Source of the DNA: an uncultured Kiritimatiellota bacterium
GTDB taxonomy: Bacteria; Verrucomicrobiota; Kiritimatiellia; RFP12; UBA1067
Length of the DNA stretch: 16,164 nucleotides
NCBI GenBank assembly: GCA_934643865.1
Contig: CAKUCX010000075.1
Span: 1-16,164 of the forward strand
Reading direction: 5' to 3'
The notes below the pieces were generated by a model. That model had not been told where the DNA came from. It did not search any database and saw only the letters and a program-made list of their open reading frames with translations. The translations under genes were made by a program, and so were the position numbers. Each line of letters opens with the position of its first letter. The first letter of the stretch is position 1. Positions 1-6,956 of the stretch are shown here, in pieces.

Positions 1-72
1 CACGGAAGTCAAGGGCCCCTTCGCCGAGGGTAGTGCGGGACCCGCCCGCGCGAGAGTAGGACGCCGCCGGCT
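1..72 (+). rRNA. rrf: 5S ribosomal RNA, 3' part
   Basis: The first 72 bases match the 3' two thirds of bacterial 5S rRNA. The diagnostic runs are CGGAAGTCAAG near the left edge, GCCGAGGGTAGTGCGGG, and GCGAGAGTAGG before the closing GCCGCCGGC of helix I; these align in order with the conserved E. coli 5S segments (GAAGTGAAA, GCCGATGGTAGTGTGGGG, GCGAGAGTAGGG). The 5' end, and the 16S and 23S genes expected before it, lie outside the window. The RNA runs straight into six T residues (72-77), so helix I followed by this T run may also slow polymerase. The exact mature 3' end cannot be fixed by eye. Confidence 0.93.
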
Positions 73-102
73 TTTTTCCTTTTCTTTCCATGCACAATAT
101 GC

Positions 103-141
103 GGCGTCGGACGCCCGGAAGCGTCCAACGCCCATTTTTTT
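103..141 (+). terminator. Intrinsic terminator after the rRNA operon
   Basis: A 12-bp stem (103-114 with 121-132, arms GGCGTCGGACGC and GCGTCCAACGCC, one C-A mismatch) closes a six-base loop. Two bases later comes a run of seven T (135-141). It lies about 30 bases after the 5S rRNA, as expected for an rRNA operon terminator. The end of the T run is also the first base of the extended -10 element of the beta-mannosidase promoter. Confidence 0.85.
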
Positions 142-149
142 GCTATACT
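141..149 (+). promoter_or_regulatory. Extended -10 promoter of the beta-mannosidase gene
   Basis: TGCTATACT at 141-149 is a TGn-extended -10 box. The predicted transcription start is near 156, leaving about 59 nt of leader before the ATG at 215, which has AAGGA at 201-205 as its ribosome binding site. There is no convincing -35 hexamer; the place where it would fall (about 121-126) is the 3' arm of the rRNA terminator stem. The same TGC-TATACT string appears before lpxK. Confidence 0.65.
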
Positions 150-214
150 GCCCACCCACTGGCGGAAGCGACGCCGAAGACCGAAGACGACACCGAAACA
201 AAGGAACGCACGAC

Positions 215-2557
215 ATGAATCTGATGCTGATGCTGGCGGCGGCATTGTCGCTGAACGGCGAATGGAAGCTGGACTATTTCCCGCAGCCCGACTTCGGGGA
301 GGTGCGGGAGCTCAAGGACGTGCCGCCCGACGCAAGGTCCCTCGCGGCGACCGTGCCCGGCGACGCCTTTCTTGAGCTTGAGAAGGCGGGAATCGTGCCG
401 CCGCTCTTCATCGGGACAAACGTCTGGGCGATGCGCGCGTGGGAGAACACGCAGTGGGTCTACCGCAAGACCTTCACGGCACCGACGTTCGACGCGAAGG
501 CCGAACGCGCGATGCTGCGCTTTGGCGGCATTGACACGCTCGCCGACGTCTTCCTCAACGGCGAGAAGATCGGCACGGCGGAGAACATGCATCTCGTCCA
601 CGCCTTCGACGTGTCCGCGCGCCTGCGGCAGGGCTCAGAGAACGAGGTGGCGGTGCTCTTCCGCTCGCCCGTGCGCGAGGCGGAGAAGTACGTCTTCGAC
701 GCGCACGGTTTCCACGGCTCCGGCTCGGGCGAGTCCGAGCCGCTGCGCAAGGCGTGCCACCAGTTCGGATGGGACATCTTCCCGCGCCTCATCTCCTCCG
801 GGCTCTGGCGGGACGTCTCGCTGGACGTCGAGCCGCTCTCCCGTGTCGAGGACGTCTACTGGATTTCGCGCCGCATCGACCGCGCGCGGCGCACGGCCGA
901 GCTGCGCGTCGAATTCAAGACGGTGCTGCCGTTCAAGGAGCGCCTGGGCGGAACATACCGCATCACGCTCGCGCGCAATGGGCGGGAGGCGTTCAGACGC
1001 GTGTATCCGCTTGAGACGGTCGCGACGCGCCGCGGCATCTGGATGGACAAGGTCGACTTCTGGTGGCCGAAGAGCTACGGCGAGGCCGCGCTCTACGACG
1101 CGACGATCGAGATCGTCGGCGGCGCCTCGGGGAAGGTGATCGCGCGCGACGCGCGCAAGATCGGCGTCCGCACGGTGACGCTTGAACGCGACGACGTCTA
1201 CTCGGCGGAACGCCCGGGCGAGTTCGTCTTCCGCGTGAACGGCGAGAAGATCTACTGCCGCGGGTCGAACTGGGTGCCGCTCGACATGATGCACTCGCGC
1301 GACGCCCGGCACACGATTCCGACGCTGGAACTCTTCACGGACCTGAACTGCAACATGGTGCGCGTCTGGGGGGGCGGCGTCTACGAGGCGGATGCGTTCT
1401 ACGACTACTGCGACGCGAACGGCATCCTCGTCTGGCAGGACTTCATGACGGGCTGCGGCTGCTTCCCGCAGGACGACGCCTACGCGGCCGTCACGGACGC
1501 GGAGATCCGCAGCATCCTCCTGCGCCTCCGCAACCACCCGTCGATCGCCATCTGGGCGGGCAACAACGAGAACGACCAGTTCATGGTGGGCGGCTACCGC
1601 GGCACCGTGACGATCGACCCGAACGTCGAGCGCAACTCGCGCATCACGATCCCGCGCGTCTGCTGGGAACTCGACCCCGTGCGGCCCTATCTGCCGTCGA
1701 GCGAATACTATTCGCCGGACGTCGCCGCCGGGCGCGCGAAGCCGTCGGAGAACCACCTCTGGGGCGCGCGCGGCTACTACAAGGTTCCGTTCTACACGAA
1801 CTCGCCGGCGCACTTCGTCTCCGAGATGGGCTATCACGGCATGCCCAACCGCTCCACGCTTGAGCGGATGATGACGAAGGAGGGGCTCTACCCCTTCAAG
1901 GACGCGAAGTTCACCCCGGAGTCCTGGAACGACGAGTACCAGTGCAAGGCGTCGCGCCCGTTCGTGACGGGCGACTACGGCAGGGTCCGCAACCACCTCA
2001 TGTCGAACCAGGTGAAGCTCATGTTCGGTGCGCCGTCGTCCGACCTCGACACGTTCATCGACCAGTCGCAGATCGTGCAGGCCGAGGCGATGAAGACCTT
2101 CGTCGAGCTTTTCCGCTCGCGCAAGTTCGCGCAGACGACGGGGCTTCTCTGGTGGAACGTCCGCGACGGCTGGCCGCAGCTCTCCGACGCGGTCGTCGAC
2201 TATTTCTATTCGCGGAAGCTCGCCTACTGGACGATCCGCAACGCGCAGCGCGACCAGATCGTGATGGTGCGCGACGACCGTCGCGTGATCGCCGTCAACG
2301 ATACGCTCGGCGCGGTGAAGGGGTCGGTGCGCATTTCTGACGCGGCGTCGGGCCGCACGGTGTTCGTGCAGGGCGACTTCACGATCCCCGCGAACGGCAC
2401 GCGGGACCTCGGGGCGGTTGACTGGTCCGGGCAGGGCGTTCTCGTCATCGAGGCGACGCTCGGCGGCAGGCCGTTCGTCAACCACTTCCTCTACGGCGAG
2501 ATCCCGTTCGACTACGCGAAGGTGAAGGCGCTCCTTCCCTACGCGCGTGAACGCTAG
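215..2557 (+). CDS. GH2 family beta-mannosidase
   Basis: This is a glycoside hydrolase family 2 enzyme of 780 aa that most likely removes terminal beta-linked mannose from mannan-type oligosaccharides. It has an N-terminal sugar-binding jelly roll (from LNGEWKLDYF, about residue 13; FGWDIFPRLISSGLWR closes this domain), an Ig-like domain, then the TIM barrel. The barrel carries GSNWVPLD, MVRVWGGGVYEADAFYDYCD and RNHPSIAIWAGNNEND, with the predicted acid/base Glu452 in GNNE. FVSEMGYHG holds the predicted nucleophile Glu537, and LLWWNVRDGWPQLSD is typical of the mannosidase branch. Start ATG 215 is chosen because AAGGA lies 9 nt upstream and the longer frame would begin inside the promoter. The N terminus (MNLMLMLAAALS) is hydrophobic but lacks a basic n-region, so export is uncertain. 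A GH2 exo-acting enzyme of neighbouring specificity cannot be excluded. Length is slightly short for the family (usually 800-860 aa). Confidence 0.9.
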   Translation: MNLMLMLAAALSLNGEWKLDYFPQPDFGEVRELKDVPPDARSLAATVPGDAFLELEKAGIVPPLFIGTNVWAMRAWENTQWVYRKTFTAPTFDAKAERAMLRFGGIDTLADVFLNGEKIGTAENMHLVHAFDVSARLRQGSENEVAVLFRSPVREAEKYVFDAHGFHGSGSGESEPLRKACHQFGWDIFPRLISSGLWRDVSLDVEPLSRVEDVYWISRRIDRARRTAELRVEFKTVLPFKERLGGTYRITLARNGREAFRRVYPLETVATRRGIWMDKVDFWWPKSYGEAALYDATIEIVGGASGKVIARDARKIGVRTVTLERDDVYSAERPGEFVFRVNGEKIYCRGSNWVPLDMMHSRDARHTIPTLELFTDLNCNMVRVWGGGVYEADAFYDYCDANGILVWQDFMTGCGCFPQDDAYAAVTDAEIRSILLRLRNHPSIAIWAGNNENDQFMVGGYRGTVTIDPNVERNSRITIPRVCWELDPVRPYLPSSEYYSPDVAAGRAKPSENHLWGARGYYKVPFYTNSPAHFVSEMGYHGMPNRSTLERMMTKEGLYPFKDAKFTPESWNDEYQCKASRPFVTGDYGRVRNHLMSNQVKLMFGAPSSDLDTFIDQSQIVQAEAMKTFVELFRSRKFAQTTGLLWWNVRDGWPQLSDAVVDYFYSRKLAYWTIRNAQRDQIVMVRDDRRVIAVNDTLGAVKGSVRISDAASGRTVFVQGDFTIPANGTRDLGAVDWSGQGVLVIEATLGGRPFVNHFLYGEIPFDYAKVKALLPYARER

Positions 2558-2617
2558 GGCGTCCGCCGCTTCTCGGCCATGGGCCCCGGGCAAGGACAAG
2601 AAAGGACGGAGAGAACG

Positions 2618-4060
2618 ATGCAGATCAGCAAGCGCGAATTCCTGAAGAGGCTGGGCCTCCTGGGTGTGGCGGGCGCGGCGGGCGCGACGCGGGGCGACGA
2701 CTACGTCGCGACGGCGAAGACGCTGCCGCCCGGCTCGGTGGGCGACCCCGACAACGTCTGGTTCGGACAGCGCATCTTCCCGATCGGGCATACGGTCGAG
2801 GACGGGCCGAGCGCCTTCCTGAAGGACGGGAAGGTCGTGATGCCGGCGCGCGAGGTGCCGCTCTTCCACGAGACGGACGTCGTCGTCGTGGGCGGCGGGG
2901 CGGCCGGGTTCACGGCGGCCGTCGCGGCGGCGCGCGCGGGCGCGCGGGTGGCGCTCGTCGAGAAGGACGGCTCCCTTGGCGGCCTCTTCACGAACGGGAT
3001 GGTGCTTGTCATGCTCGCGACGTGCCGCAGGGAGGCGAACGCGAAGTGGTCGCTCGTCACGCGCGGCATCTGCGGCGAGTTCATGGACCGCGCCCGCGCG
3101 CTCGGGCCGAAGTCGGCCGACCCCGCGCCGAGGCCCGTGAACGACTGGCACGTCCAGCCGCACGTCGACCCCGAGGCGTCAAAGTACCTCATGGACGCGA
3201 TGATCGCCGAGGCGAAGGTCGAGATGTTCTTTCACGCCTACGGCATCGACGTCATCCAGGACGGGCCGGCCGTGCGCGGCGTCGTCTTCCACTCGAAGCA
3301 GGGGGCGCAGGCGATCCTGGCCAAGCAGGTCGTCGACGCGACGGGCGACGCGGACATGGCCTTCGCCGCAGGCGCGGACTACCGCCAGATCACGCATGGC
3401 ATCGGCTTCGTCACGCGCTTTGCGAACATCGACCGCATCACCGCGAAGGCGCGTCCGAAAGACCCTGGCGTCGGCCTTGACGGGCGCGCGAAGTGGTGGC
3501 CGCTCGCCGGCTCGGGCAACCGCTTCAACCGTTCGACGGCCTGGACGGGCTGGCTCGGGCCGAAGGGCGACGGCCTCTCCGTGCGCGACGTCTCGAAGGC
3601 CGAGGTCCTCCACCGCAAGTACTGGTGGGAACACTGCGTCGAGATGCAGAAGACGCCGGGCTGGGAAGACGTCTTCATCGCGAACACCTGCTCGCAGATC
3701 GGGCCGCGCGCGACACGCCTCGTCGAGACGGCGTTTGTGACGACGCGCGCGTCCGTGCGCGCGGGAACGGACTATCCCGACGTGGTCGGCTGGTTCGGGC
3801 AGGACGGCCGACACGCCGCGATGCCCGTCTGCTACCGGCAGCTCGTGCCGACGCGGGGCGAGAACGTCCTCTGCGCGGGGCGCATGCTGGGCGCGCCGGA
3901 CACGGTCGACACGTTCCGCCTCATCTGCCCGTGCTTCGTGACGGGCCAGGCGGCGGGCGTCGCCGCCGCGCTTGCGGCCAAGAAGGGCATCGCCCCGCGC
4001 GCGCTCGCCTATTCGGACCTCCGCCGCGAACTCGTCCGGCAGGGCGCCTACCTCGGCTGA
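2618..4060 (+). CDS. FAD-dependent oxidoreductase with Tat-like signal
   Basis: This 480-aa flavoprotein belongs to the FAD-dependent oxidoreductase family often found secreted in PVC bacteria (FAD_oxidored, PF12831 type); substrate unknown. The dinucleotide-binding Rossmann motif is at about residues 87-117 (DVVVVGGGAAGFTAAVAAA, then VALVEKDGSLGG). A second FAD motif VVDATGDADMAFAAGADY lies near 238-255, and the C-terminal FAD segment near 430-465 reads VLCAGRMLGAPDTVDTFRLI followed by FVTGQAAGVAAALA. The N terminus, SKREFLKRLGLLGVAGAAGA, resembles a twin-arginine signal with the first Arg replaced by Lys. ATG 2618 is chosen because GGAGA lies 5 nt upstream and the signal starts immediately. 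It follows the beta-mannosidase by 60 nt with no visible promoter, so the two are probably co-transcribed; a role in sugar or sugar-acid oxidation is inference from that context. Confidence 0.85.
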   Translation: MQISKREFLKRLGLLGVAGAAGATRGDDYVATAKTLPPGSVGDPDNVWFGQRIFPIGHTVEDGPSAFLKDGKVVMPAREVPLFHETDVVVVGGGAAGFTAAVAAARAGARVALVEKDGSLGGLFTNGMVLVMLATCRREANAKWSLVTRGICGEFMDRARALGPKSADPAPRPVNDWHVQPHVDPEASKYLMDAMIAEAKVEMFFHAYGIDVIQDGPAVRGVVFHSKQGAQAILAKQVVDATGDADMAFAAGADYRQITHGIGFVTRFANIDRITAKARPKDPGVGLDGRAKWWPLAGSGNRFNRSTAWTGWLGPKGDGLSVRDVSKAEVLHRKYWWEHCVEMQKTPGWEDVFIANTCSQIGPRATRLVETAFVTTRASVRAGTDYPDVVGWFGQDGRHAAMPVCYRQLVPTRGENVLCAGRMLGAPDTVDTFRLICPCFVTGQAAGVAAALAAKKGIAPRALAYSDLRRELVRQGAYLG

Positions 4061-4089
4061 GCGCCTTGGCGGGGGCGGAGGGATCGGCG

Positions 4090-4129
4090 CAGGCCCCGGC
4101 GCGGTGCGCGCCTCTTGCGCGGGGGCCTG
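4090..4129 (+). promoter_or_regulatory. Nested hairpin overlapping the pilB promoter
   Basis: A perfect 8-bp outer inverted repeat (CAGGCCCC 4090-4097, GGGGCCTG 4122-4129) encloses a second perfect 6-bp hairpin (GGCGCG 4098-4103, CGCGCC 4107-4112, loop GTG). No T run follows, so it is a poor intrinsic terminator. It lies between the oxidoreductase stop and pilB and covers the -35 hexamer at 4115-4120. Possible roles are an operator, a Rho-related pause or 3'-end protection; the sequence alone does not decide. Confidence 0.5.
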
Positions 4130-4143
4130 GAATCGGCTATACT
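4115..4143 (+). promoter_or_regulatory. Sigma70-type promoter of the pilB-pilT-pilB operon
   Basis: TTGCGC (4115-4120) and TATACT (4138-4143) are separated by exactly 17 bp. The predicted start of transcription, about seven bases after the -10 box, is near 4150, so the ATG at 4157 would have a leader of only about 7 nt. No Shine-Dalgarno sequence is present before that ATG. The surA-like gene on the other strand has the same TTGCGC hexamer and the same 17-bp spacer. Confidence 0.75.
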
Positions 4144-4156
4144 ACGGCCAATCGGT

Positions 4157-5821
4157 ATGACCTCAAACGACGAATATGTTCTTCAGCTCCTTCGCGAGAA
4201 GGGCTATGTGACCGCCGAACAGCTGGATGTCGCGTCGAAGGCGATGCGCGAAGGCGACGAGACCACGCTGGACGTGCTGGTCGCCTCCGGCGCGCTCTCC
4301 GAGGACGACGTGCTCGGAACGATCGCCGACACGTTCGGTATCAAGTACGTGAGCATCGACCCCTCCGGGATCGACCCGGAGGTCGGCAAGGAGATCGCGC
4401 CCGAGATCGCGCGTAAGTACGGCGTCGCGCCCGTGATGGCCGACGCCGACGCCGTGACGGTGGTGCTGTCGGACCCGATGGGCTACGACGCGGTGGACTC
4501 GCTGCGCTACGTGCTGCACGGCAAGGACGTGCAGGCCGTGCTCGCCCCCTCGGAAGAGGTCAAGGCGGTGATGGAGAAGCTCTACCCGACCGGCGCCGAG
4601 CAGGTGACGACGCGCAACGACGACGGCTACGGCGGCGACGAGTCGGCGAGCGGCGACGACGCGCCCGTGATCCGCCTCAGCACGATGATCCTCTCCAACG
4701 CAATCAAGATGAAGGCCTCCGACATCCACCTGGAGCCGATGGAGAAGGAGTTCCGCGTGCGCTACCGCATCGACGGCGCGCTCCGCAAGATGGACTCGCC
4801 GCCGAAGCGCCTGCAGGGCGCGATCCTCTCGCGCATCAAGATCATGTCGAAGATCAAGATCTCCGAGAAGCGCATCCCGCAGGACGGCCGCATCCAGGTG
4901 AATGTGGGCGGGCGCGACCTCGACCTGCGCGTCTCGACGGTGCCGACGAACCACGGCGAGTCGATCGTGATGCGTATCCTCGACAAGACGAACCTCTCGC
5001 TCGGCCTGCCCCAGCTCGGCTTCCTCTCCGACGACCAGAACAAGTTCGAGCGCTTCATCCACCTTTCCGACGGCGTCGTGCTCGTGACGGGGCCGACGGG
5101 CTCGGGCAAGTCGACGACGCTCTACGCGGCGCTCGGGCAGATCAACCTGCCGGACCGCAAGATCATCACGGTCGAGGACCCGGTCGAATACCAGATGTCG
5201 GGCATCAACCAGGTGCAGGTGAACCGCGACGTGGGCCTCGACTTTTCGGCCGCCCTGCGCTCCATCCTGCGCCAGGCGCCGAACATCGTGATGATCGGCG
5301 AAATCCGCGACGAGGAGACGGCCGGTATCGCGATGGAGGCCGCCCTCACGGGCCACCTCGTGTTCTCCACCCTCCACACGAACGACGCCCCCTCCGCCGT
5401 CACCCGTCTGACGGACATGGGCTGCAAGCCGTTCCTCGTCGCCTCCGCCGTGCGCGCCTGCCTCGCGCAGCGCCTCGTGCGCGCGATCTGCCCGAACTGC
5501 AAGGAGGAGTACACGCCGACGGAGCGCGACCTCAAGATGCTCGGCTCGATCGCGAAGGTCATCCCCGAGCGCATGTACGCGGGCAGGGGCTGCGCGAAGT
5601 GCAACGGCGGCTACAAGGGGCGCAAGGGCATCTTCGAGATCTTCGAGGTGGACGACACGATCCAGCGCCTCATCTTCGACCACGCGCCCTCCGCAGTGCT
5701 GCGCCAGCGCGCCCGCGAGATGGGCATGCGCACGCTGCGCGAGGACGGCATGCTGAAGGTCGCCTCGGGCATGACCTCTCTCCGGGAGGTGCTGCAGGCG
5801 ACGATGGGCGACGCCGACTGA
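4157..5821 (+). CDS. pilB: PilB/GspE-type secretion ATPase (first copy)
   Basis: This 554-aa cytoplasmic hexameric ATPase should power pilus assembly or type II secretion. Residues 1 to about 150 form an MshEN/T2SSE_N domain (REKGYVTAEQLDVA, SEDDVLGTIADTFGIKYV). The ATPase core has SDIHLEPMEKEFRVRYRIDG, Walker A GPTGSGKST (Lys318), the Asp box VEDPVEY, Walker B IVMIGEIRDEETA and the His box FSTLHTNDAPSAVTRL. A four-cysteine zinc motif (Cys445, Cys448, Cys479, Cys482) is the hallmark of PilB/GspE rather than PilT. The usual QDPD before Walker B reads QAPN here. Start ATG 4157 fits the promoter just upstream; the ORF extends further but into the -35 region. It is followed after 37 nt by pilT. 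Whether it serves a type IV pilus or a type II system is not certain; the pilT neighbour favours the pilus. Confidence 0.9.
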   Translation: MTSNDEYVLQLLREKGYVTAEQLDVASKAMREGDETTLDVLVASGALSEDDVLGTIADTFGIKYVSIDPSGIDPEVGKEIAPEIARKYGVAPVMADADAVTVVLSDPMGYDAVDSLRYVLHGKDVQAVLAPSEEVKAVMEKLYPTGAEQVTTRNDDGYGGDESASGDDAPVIRLSTMILSNAIKMKASDIHLEPMEKEFRVRYRIDGALRKMDSPPKRLQGAILSRIKIMSKIKISEKRIPQDGRIQVNVGGRDLDLRVSTVPTNHGESIVMRILDKTNLSLGLPQLGFLSDDQNKFERFIHLSDGVVLVTGPTGSGKSTTLYAALGQINLPDRKIITVEDPVEYQMSGINQVQVNRDVGLDFSAALRSILRQAPNIVMIGEIRDEETAGIAMEAALTGHLVFSTLHTNDAPSAVTRLTDMGCKPFLVASAVRACLAQRLVRAICPNCKEEYTPTERDLKMLGSIAKVIPERMYAGRGCAKCNGGYKGRKGIFEIFEVDDTIQRLIFDHAPSAVLRQRAREMGMRTLREDGMLKVASGMTSLREVLQATMGDAD

Positions 5822-5844
5822 GCGGCGGACGGACAATTCGAGAG

Positions 5845-5852
5845 AAGGAGGG
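5845..5852 (+). promoter_or_regulatory. Strong ribosome binding site of pilT
   Basis: AAGGAGGG ends 6 nt before the pilT ATG at 5859. It is a near-perfect anti-16S match and shows that this organism uses Shine-Dalgarno initiation for genes internal to operons, in contrast to the first gene of this operon, which has none. Confidence 0.85.
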
Positions 5853-5858
5853 CTTCAG

Positions 5859-6956
5859 ATGGCTACGGAAATCACGATGCGGGACTTGTTGCAGGCGACG
5901 ATCGACGAAGGCGCGTCCGACCTGCACGTGCGCGCGTTCATGCCGCCCGAGCTGCGCATCCACGGCGAGCTGGTGGCGATCGCGGACGAGGCGTTCTCGG
6001 ACGAGGAGACGCGGACGCTGTGCAACGAGATCATGACGCCCGATCAGGTCGCCGAGGTCGAGCGCAACGGCGGCGCCGACTTCGCCCTCGCGCACGAGGA
6101 CGGCACGCGCTTCCGCGTCTCCGTCTTCAAGGAGCGCGGGCGCTGGGGCTGCGTCCTCCGGATGATCCCCTCGAAGCTCCTCACGCTGGAGCAGATCGGC
6201 CTGCCGCCCTCCATCAAGGAGCTTCTCTTCAAGCCGCGCGGCCTCATCCTCGTGACGGGCCCGACGGGCTCGGGCAAGTCGACGACGCTCGCCTCGATGA
6301 TCGACGTCATCAACCAGGAGCGCGGCGTCCACGTCGTCACGGTCGAGGACCCGATCGAGTTCTACCACACGTCGAAGAAGTCGCTCGTCACGCAGCGCGA
6401 GGTCGGCAGCGACGTGCCGTCCTTCGCCGAGGCGATCCGCCGCGCGCTCCGGCAGGACCCGGACGTGATCCTCGTCGGCGAAATGCGCGACCTGGAGACG
6501 ATCGGCGCAGCCATCACCGCCGCCGAGACGGGCCACCTCGTCTTCGGGACGCTCCACACGACGGGCGCCGCCGAGACGATCGACCGCATCGTCGACGCCT
6601 TCCCGACGGATCAGCAGGAGCAGGTGCGCACGCAGCTCGCGGCGGGCCTCCAGGCCGTCATCTCCCAGATCCTCCTGCCGAAGCTGGGGCCCGACGGGCA
6701 GGTCCGCGGGCGCATCGCCGCGTTCGAGATCATGCTGGCGACTTCATCCATCCGCAGCCGCATCCGCGACAACAAGACCTTCCAGATCCGCTCCGACATC
6801 CAGACGGGTGCGAAGTTCGGCATGGTCACCCTCGACGCCTGCCTGCTCGACCACTACCGCAACGGGCTCATCAGCTACGACGAGCTTGTCACGAAGGCGC
6901 AGGACCCCGACTCCGTCGTCGAGAAGGTCAGGGAAGAAATGGGGCGCCGTTCATGA
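5859..6956 (+). CDS. pilT: Twitching motility retraction ATPase PilT
   Basis: PilT (365 aa) is the hexameric ATPase that depolymerises type IV pili and drives twitching and DNA uptake. The N-terminal PAS-like part (SDLHVRAFMPPELRIHGEL) precedes Walker A GPTGSGKSTT (Lys140), the Asp box VEDPIEFYHTSKKSLVTQRE, Walker B VILVGEMRDLETI and the His box AAETGHLVFGTLHTTGAAET. The C-terminal SSIRSRIRDNKTFQI segment corresponds to the conserved AIRNLIRE region of PilT. The zinc-binding cysteines of PilB are absent, as expected, and the length is normal for the family. The start has a strong ribosome binding site. The stop codon overlaps the next pilB start by 4 nt (ATGA), so translation of the two is probably coupled. 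Confidence 0.95.
   Translation: MATEITMRDLLQATIDEGASDLHVRAFMPPELRIHGELVAIADEAFSDEETRTLCNEIMTPDQVAEVERNGGADFALAHEDGTRFRVSVFKERGRWGCVLRMIPSKLLTLEQIGLPPSIKELLFKPRGLILVTGPTGSGKSTTLASMIDVINQERGVHVVTVEDPIEFYHTSKKSLVTQREVGSDVPSFAEAIRRALRQDPDVILVGEMRDLETIGAAITAAETGHLVFGTLHTTGAAETIDRIVDAFPTDQQEQVRTQLAAGLQAVISQILLPKLGPDGQVRGRIAAFEIMLATSSIRSRIRDNKTFQIRSDIQTGAKFGMVTLDACLLDHYRNGLISYDELVTKAQDPDSVVEKVREEMGRRS

Noticed and set aside
72..77. T run directly after the 5S rRNA as the main terminator
   Set aside because: It may contribute with helix I, but the 12-bp stem plus T7 at 103-141 is the clearer intrinsic terminator.
9..245. 78-aa minus-strand open frame at the left edge
   Set aside because: It runs antisense through 5S rRNA, a terminator and a promoter.
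635..3163. 842-aa open frame on the minus strand
   Set aside because: It is an Arg/Ala/Val/Asp-rich shadow antisense to the beta-mannosidase and the oxidoreductase, typical of GC-rich DNA; no domain, no ribosome binding site.
6020..6952. Upstream extension of the second pilB frame by about 311 codons
   Set aside because: This part is out-of-frame pilT sequence and is Arg/Pro-rich; the ATGA overlap start at 6953 fits family length.
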